NCBI GenBank assembly: GCA_041684965.1 | Contig: JAWLGR010000024.1 | Location: 1-64,000 of the forward strand | Reading direction: 5' to 3' | DNA from: Mariniphaga sp041684965 | Lineage (GTDB): Bacteria > Bacteroidota > Bacteroidia > Bacteroidales > Prolixibacteraceae | Length of the DNA: 64,000 bases | Shown: piece after piece, positions 45,644 through 54,000 of the stretch | How the letters are laid out: every line of letters begins with the position of its first letter | Numbering within the stretch: position 1 is the first letter of the stretch | Translations under genes and position numbers: made by a program | The notes under the pieces: model-generated | Seen by the model: only the letters and a program-made list of their open reading frames with translations | Told to the model about the DNA's origin: nothing | Databases searched by the model: none

Positions 45644-45667
45644 CAAATCTAATTAGAATCATTCTAA
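45644..45667 (-). promoter_or_regulatory. Fur-type operator over the iron-transporter promoter
   Basis: TTAGAAT-C-ATTCTAA (45653-45667) is a perfect 7-1-7 palindrome, the geometry of Fur-family boxes. Read leftward, it is followed directly by TAGATTTG (45651-45644, sharing the edge of the palindrome), which matches the Bacteroidota -7 consensus TAnnTTTG. The operator therefore falls between the -33 and -7 regions, where binding would block transcription. The start codon of fbpA is 18 bases further on. Confidence 0.6.
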
Positions 45668-45845
45668 AAAGGGCAGGCTGAATGAAATAAAATGTCAATA
45701 ACAGTGTAGTACGTGAATTAAATTCTAAAGTTTTTTTGCATTGTAGCCTCCACTATAGAAATGAGTGAATGGAGGTTCTTTGAAAATAAATTATCGTAAT
45801 ACAATGACTGGATTGAACATCCGGACTAGCCAGTTATCTGCTTTG

Positions 45846-46010
45846 TTATCTATGTGAACAGACTTTAAGCCTGGAATATTTCTGAATTTTTTCCTTTATT
45901 TCATTTCCTAAAACTGCACCTGTACCGGAACTGTGACCATGGAATGCATCTTTTAACCATAAAATTGTCAACTCACTTTCTGAAAGAAATAATTGGTTTT
46001 TTTCAATCAT
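45846..46010 (-). CDS. Small ORF, 54 residues, unknown
   Basis: A leftward frame opens with ATG at 46010 and ends with TAA at 45846. The protein starts MIEKNQLFLSESELTILWLK, continues with a Gly/Ser/His-rich stretch (FHGHSSGTGAVLG), and ends in a basic helix. Composition and lack of low-complexity sequence look protein-like, and TCTGAAG precedes the start. There is no overlapping gene. I recognise no family. It could equally be the remnant of a longer gene. Confidence 0.4.
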   Translation of the reverse strand: MIEKNQLFLSESELTILWLKDAFHGHSSGTGAVLGNEIKEKIQKYSRLKVCSHR

Positions 46011-46427
46011 CTTCAGAAACGTTTTTTTTAGTGGTAAGCCAGAATCCTAAATATTTTTGATTTATTTTTAGTAACTTGTAAAGGCCAAAACAAGAAGGAG
46101 GAAAGAATTCAAGCTCATTTGTATTAATTAATTTAATATTAATGAATGGTTTACCCCAAATAAAGTTTCACACTAGCTGGTTAAATAAAACACCAGCATG
46201 GAAAGAAGATTTCAGAATGACGTTAGTGCTTTATATAACTGTTTTCCTTTTTACTACCACTCAGAATTTTTTTCATTCAGGCAATAAGGAGATTGTTTCA
46301 TTAAGCAGGTCGCCTCCTTTGAACCAGGAAACTGCGGAATTGTGATATGCTTTCCACCTAATGTAACATGAATTCAGAAACTTTTTTGGAAATGACTTAT
46401 TTATCCCAAACTTTAAAATTTTACACA
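46011..46427. other. Spacer upstream of the beta-propeller lipoprotein (417 bases)
   Basis: AGGAGG near 46096 is a clean ribosome-binding sequence, but the nearest plausible start is more than 40 bases away. A 67-codon reading from 46142 lacks family features and has a biased tail. I see no RNA gene. The promoter for 46428 must lie in the right part. Confidence 0.4.
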
Positions 46428-47426
46428 ATGAAAAAAATATTAATAGGTATTGCAGTTTTGCTGATTGTTTCATCCTGCGAAAATGATAATCTTTTACCGG
46501 TTAGTGAATCTCAGATGAATGAGAAATCAGCACATACTCATGTTTTTCCAGAGATAATCCCACTTCCAAATGGTTTTCAACCCGAAGGTATTGCAATTGG
46601 AATAAACCAGTCTTTTTACGTTGGATCCTTAAGCAGTGGACAAATTATTAAAGGCAATTTAAGAACCGGTGCAAGTGATTTGCTAACCATACCTGAAGGA
46701 CAAGATCAAGTTGTGGGTTTATCCTTTGACCCAAGGAGCGGGTATTTATTTGCTGCAAAAGGTTATACTGGTATGGGTGCAGCGTATGATTCAGAAACAG
46801 GAGAAGTTATCCGGTCTTTTACGCTTACAGATCCTATGACTGATTTTATAAATGATGTAGTTGTTACCAGAGATGCAGCATTTTTTACAGGTTCTTTTAC
46901 TTCAGTTCTATATAAAGTTCCGTTGATTAAAAACGGTCGGTTGCCGGAACCCGTACAGGTCATTCCCCTTACCTTATCCGGAGATTTTAGCATGATACCT
47001 GAAGGGGAACCTCAATTGGGAATATACGCCAACGGTATTGATGCAACGAAAAATGGTGAATACCTTATTCTGGCAAATACCGAACTGGGTGAAATTTACC
47101 GCGTCTATCCAAATACCGGAGAGGCAAAAAGAATAGATCTGGGTGGTAATCTGATTCCATTTGTGGATGGAATATTACTGGACGGGCATATTTTATATGG
47201 AGTTCAAAATTTTCTCAACCAGGTGGCAGTAATCAAATTGAGTGATGATCTTCTTAAAGGTGAAATAGTGGAGGTAATAACTCATCCTAAATTCGGAATT
47301 CCCACTACTGTGGCTGAATTTGGAAACCAGCTTTATTTGGTAAATGCGCATTTTGATGTTGCTCCACCTTCCGGAACTTTCCCGGAAGTTGAATTTGAGG
47401 TTGTTAAAGTGCCAAAATATAAATGA
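46428..47426 (+). CDS. Lipoprotein with SMP-30/NHL-like beta-propeller
   Basis: Starting at the ATG at 46428 gives 332 residues opening with MKKILIGIAVLLIVSSC, a textbook lipoprotein signal (Cys about residue 17). An ATG 60 bases earlier would precede the signal with an unlikely extension. The mature protein is a series of about six blades with repeated phrases: PEGIAIGINQSFYVGSL, VGLSFDPRSGYLFAAKG, INDVVVTRDAAFFTGSF, ANGIDATKNGEYLILAN, VDGILLDGHILYGVQN and PTTVAEFGNQLYLVNA. This is the SMP-30/gluconolactonase-type propeller pattern. It resembles a group often annotated only as superoxide-dismutase-like or hypothetical. Catalytic metal ligands are not evident, so binding or sensing may be as likely as lactonase activity. 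Confidence 0.75.
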   Translation: MKKILIGIAVLLIVSSCENDNLLPVSESQMNEKSAHTHVFPEIIPLPNGFQPEGIAIGINQSFYVGSLSSGQIIKGNLRTGASDLLTIPEGQDQVVGLSFDPRSGYLFAAKGYTGMGAAYDSETGEVIRSFTLTDPMTDFINDVVVTRDAAFFTGSFTSVLYKVPLIKNGRLPEPVQVIPLTLSGDFSMIPEGEPQLGIYANGIDATKNGEYLILANTELGEIYRVYPNTGEAKRIDLGGNLIPFVDGILLDGHILYGVQNFLNQVAVIKLSDDLLKGEIVEVITHPKFGIPTTVAEFGNQLYLVNAHFDVAPPSGTFPEVEFEVVKVPKYK

Positions 47427-47481
47427 ATAATAAAAAAGAATTGAAAATACAATGTTTATTTTTAATTGCTGGAGCATGAAT

Positions 47482-47513
47482 AAAAAAGGTTGCCTCAAAT
47501 GACAACCTTTTTT
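47482..47513 (+). terminator. Intrinsic terminator after the propeller lipoprotein
   Basis: AAAAAAGGTTG (47482-47492) and CAACCTTTTTT (47503-47513) form a perfect 11-bp stem with a 10-base loop, ending in a T-run. It lies 56 bases past the stop. The A-run on the other arm means it could also work leftward. Confidence 0.8.
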
Positions 47514-47896
47514 AATATTTTTTTTGACAGCCAGAAATGAATATGGTGACCAAGCTCTTTTTTTTGAGATTAATTTTTATAATAGAGGGCAACTTTAAAA
47601 TAACCTTTCGAAAAAGGCTTAAGGCCTATCACCTATTTTTTCACCGGAGGAGGGTGAATTTCTATGTGATGAAGGCCTATCAAAGATTATTATTGGCAGC
47701 GAAAGCTAATGGATTTTCTAATATTGGGCTAAGAATTTGCAACCTGATTTGGGGAAAGTTTGGTTGTGAATTGATACTTTTCATAAATCTAAATTACAAC
47801 TCAATATTTCTAAGTTGATGATAAAATTTTCCACAATTATTTCAGATATTTGGTATTACACTGACATACCAGCTAAACCTTTATGATAAAAAATTA
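47514..47896. other. Spacer upstream of the MnmH-like gene (383 bases)
   Basis: No gene is supported. A 93-codon rightward reading from 47537 is rich in Phe, Leu, Lys and Arg and looks like noise. TGGTAT (47851-47856) and ATACCA (47866-47871) form an inverted repeat ending 25 bases before the next start and could be an operator or a leader hairpin. Confidence 0.4.
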
Positions 47897-48808
47897 ATGC
47901 CGTCTATAGATCCAATAACATTTTTCCTTTGGGATAAACCAAGAATTTTGGTAGATATTCGTCCCGTTGGAGCTTTTCGGAAAGGATCTCTGGTAGATGC
48001 CAGATCATTCCCGGTAGAAGATTTCCTCACCATGGAAGAATTTTTGAATCAGGAATTTGTAACCAAATCAAAGGAACCCTTGCATTTAATTGATTTGGAT
48101 GGAGAAACTGCAAAGCAATTGTCCAAATTTAAACCTGTGGATTATCTCAATGGCGGTTATAAATACTTCAAATCCTGGAGAGAAGGGGCTTTTAAAAACG
48201 GACCGCAAATAAAAGTTATAGGTGGATACACAGGATCCGGTAAAACAGAATTGCTTCACTTTATGATTAAAAAAGGTTATCAGGTAATTGATTTGGAGGC
48301 TATTGCGAGTCATCGGGGATCGGTTTTTGGGAAAGTCAAAAATGAAATCCAGCCTCAGCATGAAGATTTTCAAAATCAACTCCTGAAATTATGGCTTAAG
48401 TTAGATGAAAATAAACCAGTCTGGATAGAAGAGAAAGGACCATTTTTAGGTCAAAACGGAATTCCTGATTCATTACAAAAAAGAATGAAGATTTCTACAT
48501 TTTATCATCTGGAAGTTCCTTTTGATGAGCGGCTGCAATATCTCGTCAGAGTTTATGGGAATTCAGATCCGTCAGATTTTAAAAGTGCCATTCAGAAATT
48601 GGAATCCAGAATGGGAACAGGTAATTGCCACAAGACCCTGCACCTTTATAATTCGGGGGAAATTACAAAATGCTTTGAGCTTTTGCTTGATTATTATGAC
48701 AGCGGATATGATAAAAGGAGGAATATAGGATGGAAGGGGAAAGAAATTCACTTAAAACACAGTCATGCTGATTTATACGCAACGTTGAAACAAATTGAGA
48801 GGATATAA
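47897..48808 (+). CDS. MnmH/SelU-like protein with degenerate rhodanese domain
   Basis: MnmH converts 2-thiouridine to 2-selenouridine at the tRNA wobble base, using a rhodanese domain and a P-loop domain. This 303-residue protein keeps the layout. Residues 1-95 are rhodanese-like (ILVDIRPVGAFRKGSLVDA, LNGGYKYFKSWRE). A P-loop GGYTGSGKTELL starts at about residue 110, then DLEAIASHRGSVFG and PVWIEEKGPFLGQNGIP, all family hallmarks. However, the active-site loop that carries the selenium-transfer Cys (CWRGG type) is replaced by a DLDGETAKQL segment with no Cys. The chain is also shorter than the roughly 360 residues usual for MnmH. It may have lost selenation and retained geranylation, binding or another role. 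The stop overlaps the leftward terminator of operon 2. Confidence 0.75.
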   Translation: MPSIDPITFFLWDKPRILVDIRPVGAFRKGSLVDARSFPVEDFLTMEEFLNQEFVTKSKEPLHLIDLDGETAKQLSKFKPVDYLNGGYKYFKSWREGAFKNGPQIKVIGGYTGSGKTELLHFMIKKGYQVIDLEAIASHRGSVFGKVKNEIQPQHEDFQNQLLKLWLKLDENKPVWIEEKGPFLGQNGIPDSLQKRMKISTFYHLEVPFDERLQYLVRVYGNSDPSDFKSAIQKLESRMGTGNCHKTLHLYNSGEITKCFELLLDYYDSGYDKRRNIGWKGKEIHLKHSHADLYATLKQIERI

Positions 48809-48838
48809 AAAAGAAGCCCGCAGTATTAGCCGCGGGGC
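48804..48838 (-). terminator. Intrinsic terminator of giant operon 2
   Basis: On the minus strand, CCCGC (48836-48832) pairs with GCGGG (48821-48817), with an extra G-C pair past a bulge. TTCTTTTTTATA follows at 48815-48804. It lies about 190 bases after the stop of C' and overlaps the end of the convergent MnmH-like gene. The + strand side has no T-run, so it acts leftward only. Confidence 0.75.
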
Positions 48839-48950
48839 AACTCATTCCGAAGAATTAATGTAAGCCAACACTCGTTTCGTAGCATTCTTTGATTAAAGGT
48901 CAAGATCTTTTCGATAACTTACATGCGCGTTGACGCTCTCGCTGACAACA
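48804..48950 (-). ncRNA. Possible structured RNA ending at the operon 2 terminator
   Basis: Read leftward, this stretch can form GUUG-CAAC closing a GAGA tetraloop (48929-48949), a long-range ATGTAAG/CTTACAT stem (48858-48864 with 48918-48924) enclosing a small TTGA/TCAA hairpin, an ATTC-UUCG-GAAT tetraloop hairpin (48844-48855), and then a terminator. Two tetraloops, a long-range stem and a terminal T-run suggest a small RNA or a structured 3' end of the C' message. No RNA family is recognised, and no promoter is convincing. Confidence 0.4.
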
Positions 48951-49027
48951 CTATCTTAAATGTCTTTATTTTCTTATTTCAAGATACAAAAAATACGAAT
49001 AACGATCAATACCCTGGCTGAATAAAT

Positions 49028-51004
49028 TTAAAGTTTTTCCGCTTTTACCAAAGCTTCCCTGTTCTCATAATCTACATCAATTATGGAGTCAAAAGTTAAC
49101 CCACTGGCACCTTCTCCTCTTGATGTTTTCTTTCTTCTTCCGTACCAGCAAACAATTTTACCATTATACCATCGTGCCCTTTGCCATGTTGATTGGATCT
49201 GCGATCCACTCCTGGTGACTTCTTCTTCAAATACGAAGTAAGGTGTTTCCTGATTTTCAGCCTGTGAATTCACAAAAAGCTCCTCACGTGTAGATTCATC
49301 ATTGTGCATTCCTTCTCTTAAAATTGAAGTAATGGGCCGAATCTGTGTAAATTCCTTATTAAACCATCGTGGCATTGACGCTCTCTGCAACTGTATTGCC
49401 CTGTTTTCCCCAGGCAAGTGAGTAGGAAGGAATGGAATCCAGTTTTCAGGGACTGTATTGCCAAGCTGATATTTCAGTTTAACACCTTCGGGAATTTCCA
49501 CAGGTTCTTTTTCATCTTTTCGCTCAAGGGTCTTAAAATAGTTGGTTAGCGTTTGTGCAGCACCATTACCATCGGTTCCTCCGCCAAGTAAATCAGGAAT
49601 AACTGACTCTACACCCCAAACCATGTTAGCCATTTCATCTCTTACTATTTCAACTCTTTCCAGAGGTTTGCTTTCCTGAATTGTATTCACAACAGGCGGA
49701 ATATAAATTCTGGGATCCACTTTTCCTGTATGGCCTTCGCTACCGGCAGTTTTCGACATGTTAAACATGGTCCAGGCAGTCCAGTCATTTGCATCGCCCT
49801 GCCCGGCAGCCTGAACCAGAGTTTGCTCACCAAAAGAATCAGTTACCACGATACCCTTTACTTCAGAAACCGAACCTGCAGGAACTGAATAAGGAATTAC
49901 AAACCAGTCGTTACTATAAATCAAGGCAAATTCGGCAAGCAATATTTTTGCCAGATTGGTTGTTTCTGCATCGATATTTCCAAAATCTGTAGCTCCGTCT
50001 TCAAATTCCCACCATCGGCTGTTTGGCATTCCGCCAAAGCGTGCTTCTGAAGGTATGATTGTCAGCACTTCTGTTTTAACATTTTTTTCCTCATTTGCAG
50101 AATCATGCGCTCCGAGTCCTGTTCCGTCGTTTTTTAAATTAATATCGAAGGAATACCAATCAAGATGTCCCTGGTAATATTCTTCGGCAAATAGAATGGT
50201 ATTTTTTTCTGTTCCTGCATTCGGTAGACTGCACCCAAAGCTGTATTCCAAATTGGATGGTTTCCAGCATTTTTCAGTTTCATTGTCAGGAGTTTCATGT
50301 GATTTGCCAAACCAGTCTGCATATTCTGTCGCAGCTTCCGTGAAAAAAGAGTTAAATGTTGAATTGTATGCTTCATTCCCGGTTATTTCGGCGGGCAGAA
50401 CCACATCTCCACCTGAAGTAAGGGCTTCAAACCATTTTACACCATCAGGAGTGCGGCCAGCCAATGCCGTAAGTGCCTGATGAGCTCCTTTGTTGGTAAG
50501 CAATTTTGCCTTGGCTACCTGTAAACGGGTACTGTCAGTTTCTCTGTTGATTTCCGGAAGTGAAAAGGGATAGACCTGCACAAAAACCTGCTTTAATGCC
50601 TGGTGATTGTATGTAACAACCGGAGTTCCATTGTTGTACTCCTGACCTTTCTTCTGCAAAAGCTTTAACCAGTACTGCCCTGCTCTTGCTCTGAACCGAA
50701 GATCATACTGAACCGGCATTTGCTCAACTTTAGCTTCCATGGGAATTGTTTCATCATAAGGTAAAACTGGTCCGTAGGGACCTTGAAACTTAGTTACCCT
50801 GGTGGTTTCAATCATTACTTTCGCAAAAACTGCAGAACCGGTGTCTTCGCCCTGAAACTCTCCAAACTGCCACTGGCGTGTTAACATCCATAAAGGATCG
50901 TGAATTTCAGCTTTTAGAACCCTCTCGAATTCTGCCGCTCTGGGCCTTGTTTCCAGCCGGCACCAGGATCTAAACGGCTCACATGTTGTAAAATAAACTG
51001 ACAT
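49028..51004 (-). CDS. Giant-system protein C' (paralogue of C)
   Basis: This 658-residue protein starts MSVYFTTCEPFRSWC, with no signal peptide. Landmarks shared with C are the DPLWMLTRQWQFGEFQGED signature (about residues 36-55), QGHLDWYSFD (about 280), a NDWFVIPYSVPAG segment matching NDWFTIPLEMKPG, VRDEMANMVWGVE (about 455), VPENWIPFLPTHLPG, and the terminal GEGASGLTFDSIID. It is longer than C because of loops near residues 90-220 and 470-500. It follows D' by 11 bases and is the last gene of operon 2, so D'-C' keeps the D-C order. Function unknown. Confidence 0.75.
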   Translation of the reverse strand: MSVYFTTCEPFRSWCRLETRPRAAEFERVLKAEIHDPLWMLTRQWQFGEFQGEDTGSAVFAKVMIETTRVTKFQGPYGPVLPYDETIPMEAKVEQMPVQYDLRFRARAGQYWLKLLQKKGQEYNNGTPVVTYNHQALKQVFVQVYPFSLPEINRETDSTRLQVAKAKLLTNKGAHQALTALAGRTPDGVKWFEALTSGGDVVLPAEITGNEAYNSTFNSFFTEAATEYADWFGKSHETPDNETEKCWKPSNLEYSFGCSLPNAGTEKNTILFAEEYYQGHLDWYSFDINLKNDGTGLGAHDSANEEKNVKTEVLTIIPSEARFGGMPNSRWWEFEDGATDFGNIDAETTNLAKILLAEFALIYSNDWFVIPYSVPAGSVSEVKGIVVTDSFGEQTLVQAAGQGDANDWTAWTMFNMSKTAGSEGHTGKVDPRIYIPPVVNTIQESKPLERVEIVRDEMANMVWGVESVIPDLLGGGTDGNGAAQTLTNYFKTLERKDEKEPVEIPEGVKLKYQLGNTVPENWIPFLPTHLPGENRAIQLQRASMPRWFNKEFTQIRPITSILREGMHNDESTREELFVNSQAENQETPYFVFEEEVTRSGSQIQSTWQRARWYNGKIVCWYGRRKKTSRGEGASGLTFDSIIDVDYENREALVKAEKL

Positions 51005-51015
51005 AACTGATTTTT

Positions 51016-54000
51016 TTATTCTTCATCATTGTAAGTATCATTTACCACTCTAAAATCTGTAATTACCTGTCTTCCCATGGGGTTCCCCTGTGCATCACCG
51101 CTATCTTCAGCATCATCAGGTAATAATTGAGGAGGTACAATCTCGTGCATAATTCCAGGCAAAACATGACCAAATACAGTGTCTTCCAGTTGTTCAGGTT
51201 CCACCGCCCGGTTTTTAGCTAATTCGAGTGTATCATTTAGCGTATAAACCAGGTCGTCCCAGTTCCATTGTCCGGTTTGCTGTGGTGTAACAGCCATTAA
51301 AATTGTATTTGGAGCCTTTGCATCCGGCTGATCGTAATTAAATGTTATACCTGAGGTTTCAGTAATATTCGGAATAATTTCCACCCACTCGTCAATAAGT
51401 ATTCCTGCTTTAGCAGCATCCGGACTTAAAGCAAGCTGAGAAGGATTTTGAATAACGAGAGACAATTTATCCTCAGAAGGCGTATAACCTTCAGGGAATT
51501 CAATTCCCAACCAGTAATCCACTGTTTCACCGCTATCTTCATCTATGGTAAAAGGAAACTGAATTACTGTTTTTTCAGGCATATTAACCTCAAAGTTCTC
51601 AGTCCACATTTCCAGTGTGTCAAACTCTGCAACCCGCTCACGAACTCTTGAAAGTCCCTGCATCCATGCTTCTATGGCCTGGGGTGGAGCATTTCGCAAC
51701 AAGCCTTTGGCCTCGTTAAAACTCAATTGTTCAACAATCTCATCAGCTTTACGAAGTTTAAAATGAGGCAACATGATGAATGCTTTACCAAGTAATTCTT
51801 TTGCACCATCGCGTAGGACCCCGATTCGAACATCATTTGATTTTGAATTATCTTCGCCAGCAGCAAAATATTTTTTTGCCTTTTTTATTCGATTGGAAAT
51901 TGCTTTAAATGCACCATCGGCAGCTGCCAGAAGTGTTTTTCCTGTCTGATTGTCAAATCCTGTTTGTGTTTCGGGAATGGTACCCGGGATACCAAAAGAT
52001 GCACATTTGGTTAATAAGTTTCGCAAGGTATTAACCTGAACATCTGTAAAGGTATGGTCATTCACATCGGCGTAACTAATCTCATCAGTAAAAAATGCAT
52101 TCAGACTGTTGTTCAGATTATTCAATCTTGCAAGCAGGTTGGTAGCCCGAATTAAATACTCATCAACAATTTGATTTTTCACTTCATTTACCTCGAGTTC
52201 TTCTTCCCCCGGAATAAGTAATGTGTCTGCAGCAACTGTTGCGCTGTCCGTAATAACCTTACGGATTGACTGAATCAATGCAGTTTTTTCGTAGAATGAA
52301 ACCTCATCTCCGGCCCAGGAATTATCACGCTGCGTATATTTAATAATTATTTCTAAATCATCTGTTGTTTCCTCACTCCCGGAAGGAATAATGATCTTTT
52401 CCTTTGCTACAGCTGCAATTCTCGCATTAAGTTCTGCACCGCCATCTAAAGGTCCTGTTCCCAGGAGGTGCAGCACATCGAGGGGTTGAACCTTCAGGTC
52501 AGCTAAGGTTATGGACATATTCTCTTCTGTTTCGCCTGTAAAATAGCTGATCAGACATTTGATTTTTGCCGGATCTCCAATTAATTCTCCCGCCCATTTG
52601 TTAAGTGTAGGTTCTGCAATAGCCCTAGGGGTAAATTGACTGTTCCATCCTGGTGGTCGTGCATTATTCGTAGTGATTGCCATTTCAAGTTCTGACCATG
52701 AAACAGGAATACTTGTGCTTCCGCTTTCTGTTAATTTATAATCAAGTGCAGCTATTGTTTCAAAGAAAACAGCAATTTTATGTGTTACCACAGTACCTGT
52801 TCGGGGAGTATCTGTTATTTGGATTTCGGAAGGAATATCACCCTTTGCCAACTGATCCATAATTGCAGAGGCACGAACATGATTTCCCTGGGCAACCTGG
52901 TACACACTTTCTGAAATACATAAGTCACCCAATGCATCAAAAGCATCAGTCATCCGGTCTATTTCTTTAAGGAAAACATCCTTTTCGGCAGATGATGCAG
53001 CACTCAGATTCGGATTATTAACATGAGCCCACCAACTGTTTCCCGCTTTTGTAAGGCTTTGATATATACTGTCTCCAGTATCCTGGAATGATGGATGATT
53101 TCCAATAAAATCCTGAGCAGTTTCAAGTAATTCCATACCATCAACCACGGTATTTATCTGTGCTTCCTCCAGATTCAAATTTTCATCAACAGGTACTTTA
53201 AAGGGAAACTCTTTTCTGAAATCGTAAATGTATTTATCCAGTTCCAACCCAAGATGAAAATATCTTTCATGTAATCCTCTTTCGAACTGATAGCCCAAAA
53301 TTGCAGATGCATTTTGTCCGCCTCGAATCCCATGCAGCAGGTTTAATCCCATTCTTACACGAGCAGAAGATAAATTTACAGCCATCTGATTTTCGGCCTC
53401 AGCAGTATCTTTATTTGCATTAAAACCAGCACGGAGTATTGCAGCGGTTATAGCATGGTTTAATGAAGGCGTATGAATAAACCCCTGGTTGTCGGCATCT
53501 GTATAAACCGGTTCGTCACCATTTTTCCAGAGTCCGGCCGGAATATTTTCAGCAATTTTTCTTTCGCCTCCTTTTTTTAGATTTTCCACCCAACCATAAG
53601 CGCCAAGATAAATTCCATTTGGTTTGCTTCTACGCTGCTCCGAAAGACGCTTATTAACCATTCCGAGCCTCCACGCATCAAGCCTGTAGGTGCATAAATC
53701 GAGATGTTCTGCCGTCAGTTGGTTCAGTCGCGCAGTAGGGATGGATTTTAACCGGCTAATCGCATTTCTTGTTTCCTCCAATTCTTCCAGATATTTCTGG
53801 TGCTGATTGTGGTTTAAATAACCATTAAAGAAGCTGCTATTGGATAAATACTGATTTAAATAAATATTCTTACCGAATATGTAACTGTAGAAAGGATTTG
53901 AATAATCAATGTGGTTCCCAAGAACTCCATTCAGCTGACCAATCTTACTAAAAAGATATGTCCATTTTGTGATGTAATTAATTCCCGATGCATAAAAATT

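Noticed and set aside
46142..46345. Rightward 67-residue frame
   Set aside because: The good ribosome-binding sequence lies more than 40 bases upstream and no family or signal is recognisable.
47537..47818. Rightward 93-residue frame
   Set aside because: It has biased Phe/Leu/Lys/Arg composition, no start context and no family; it follows a strong terminator.
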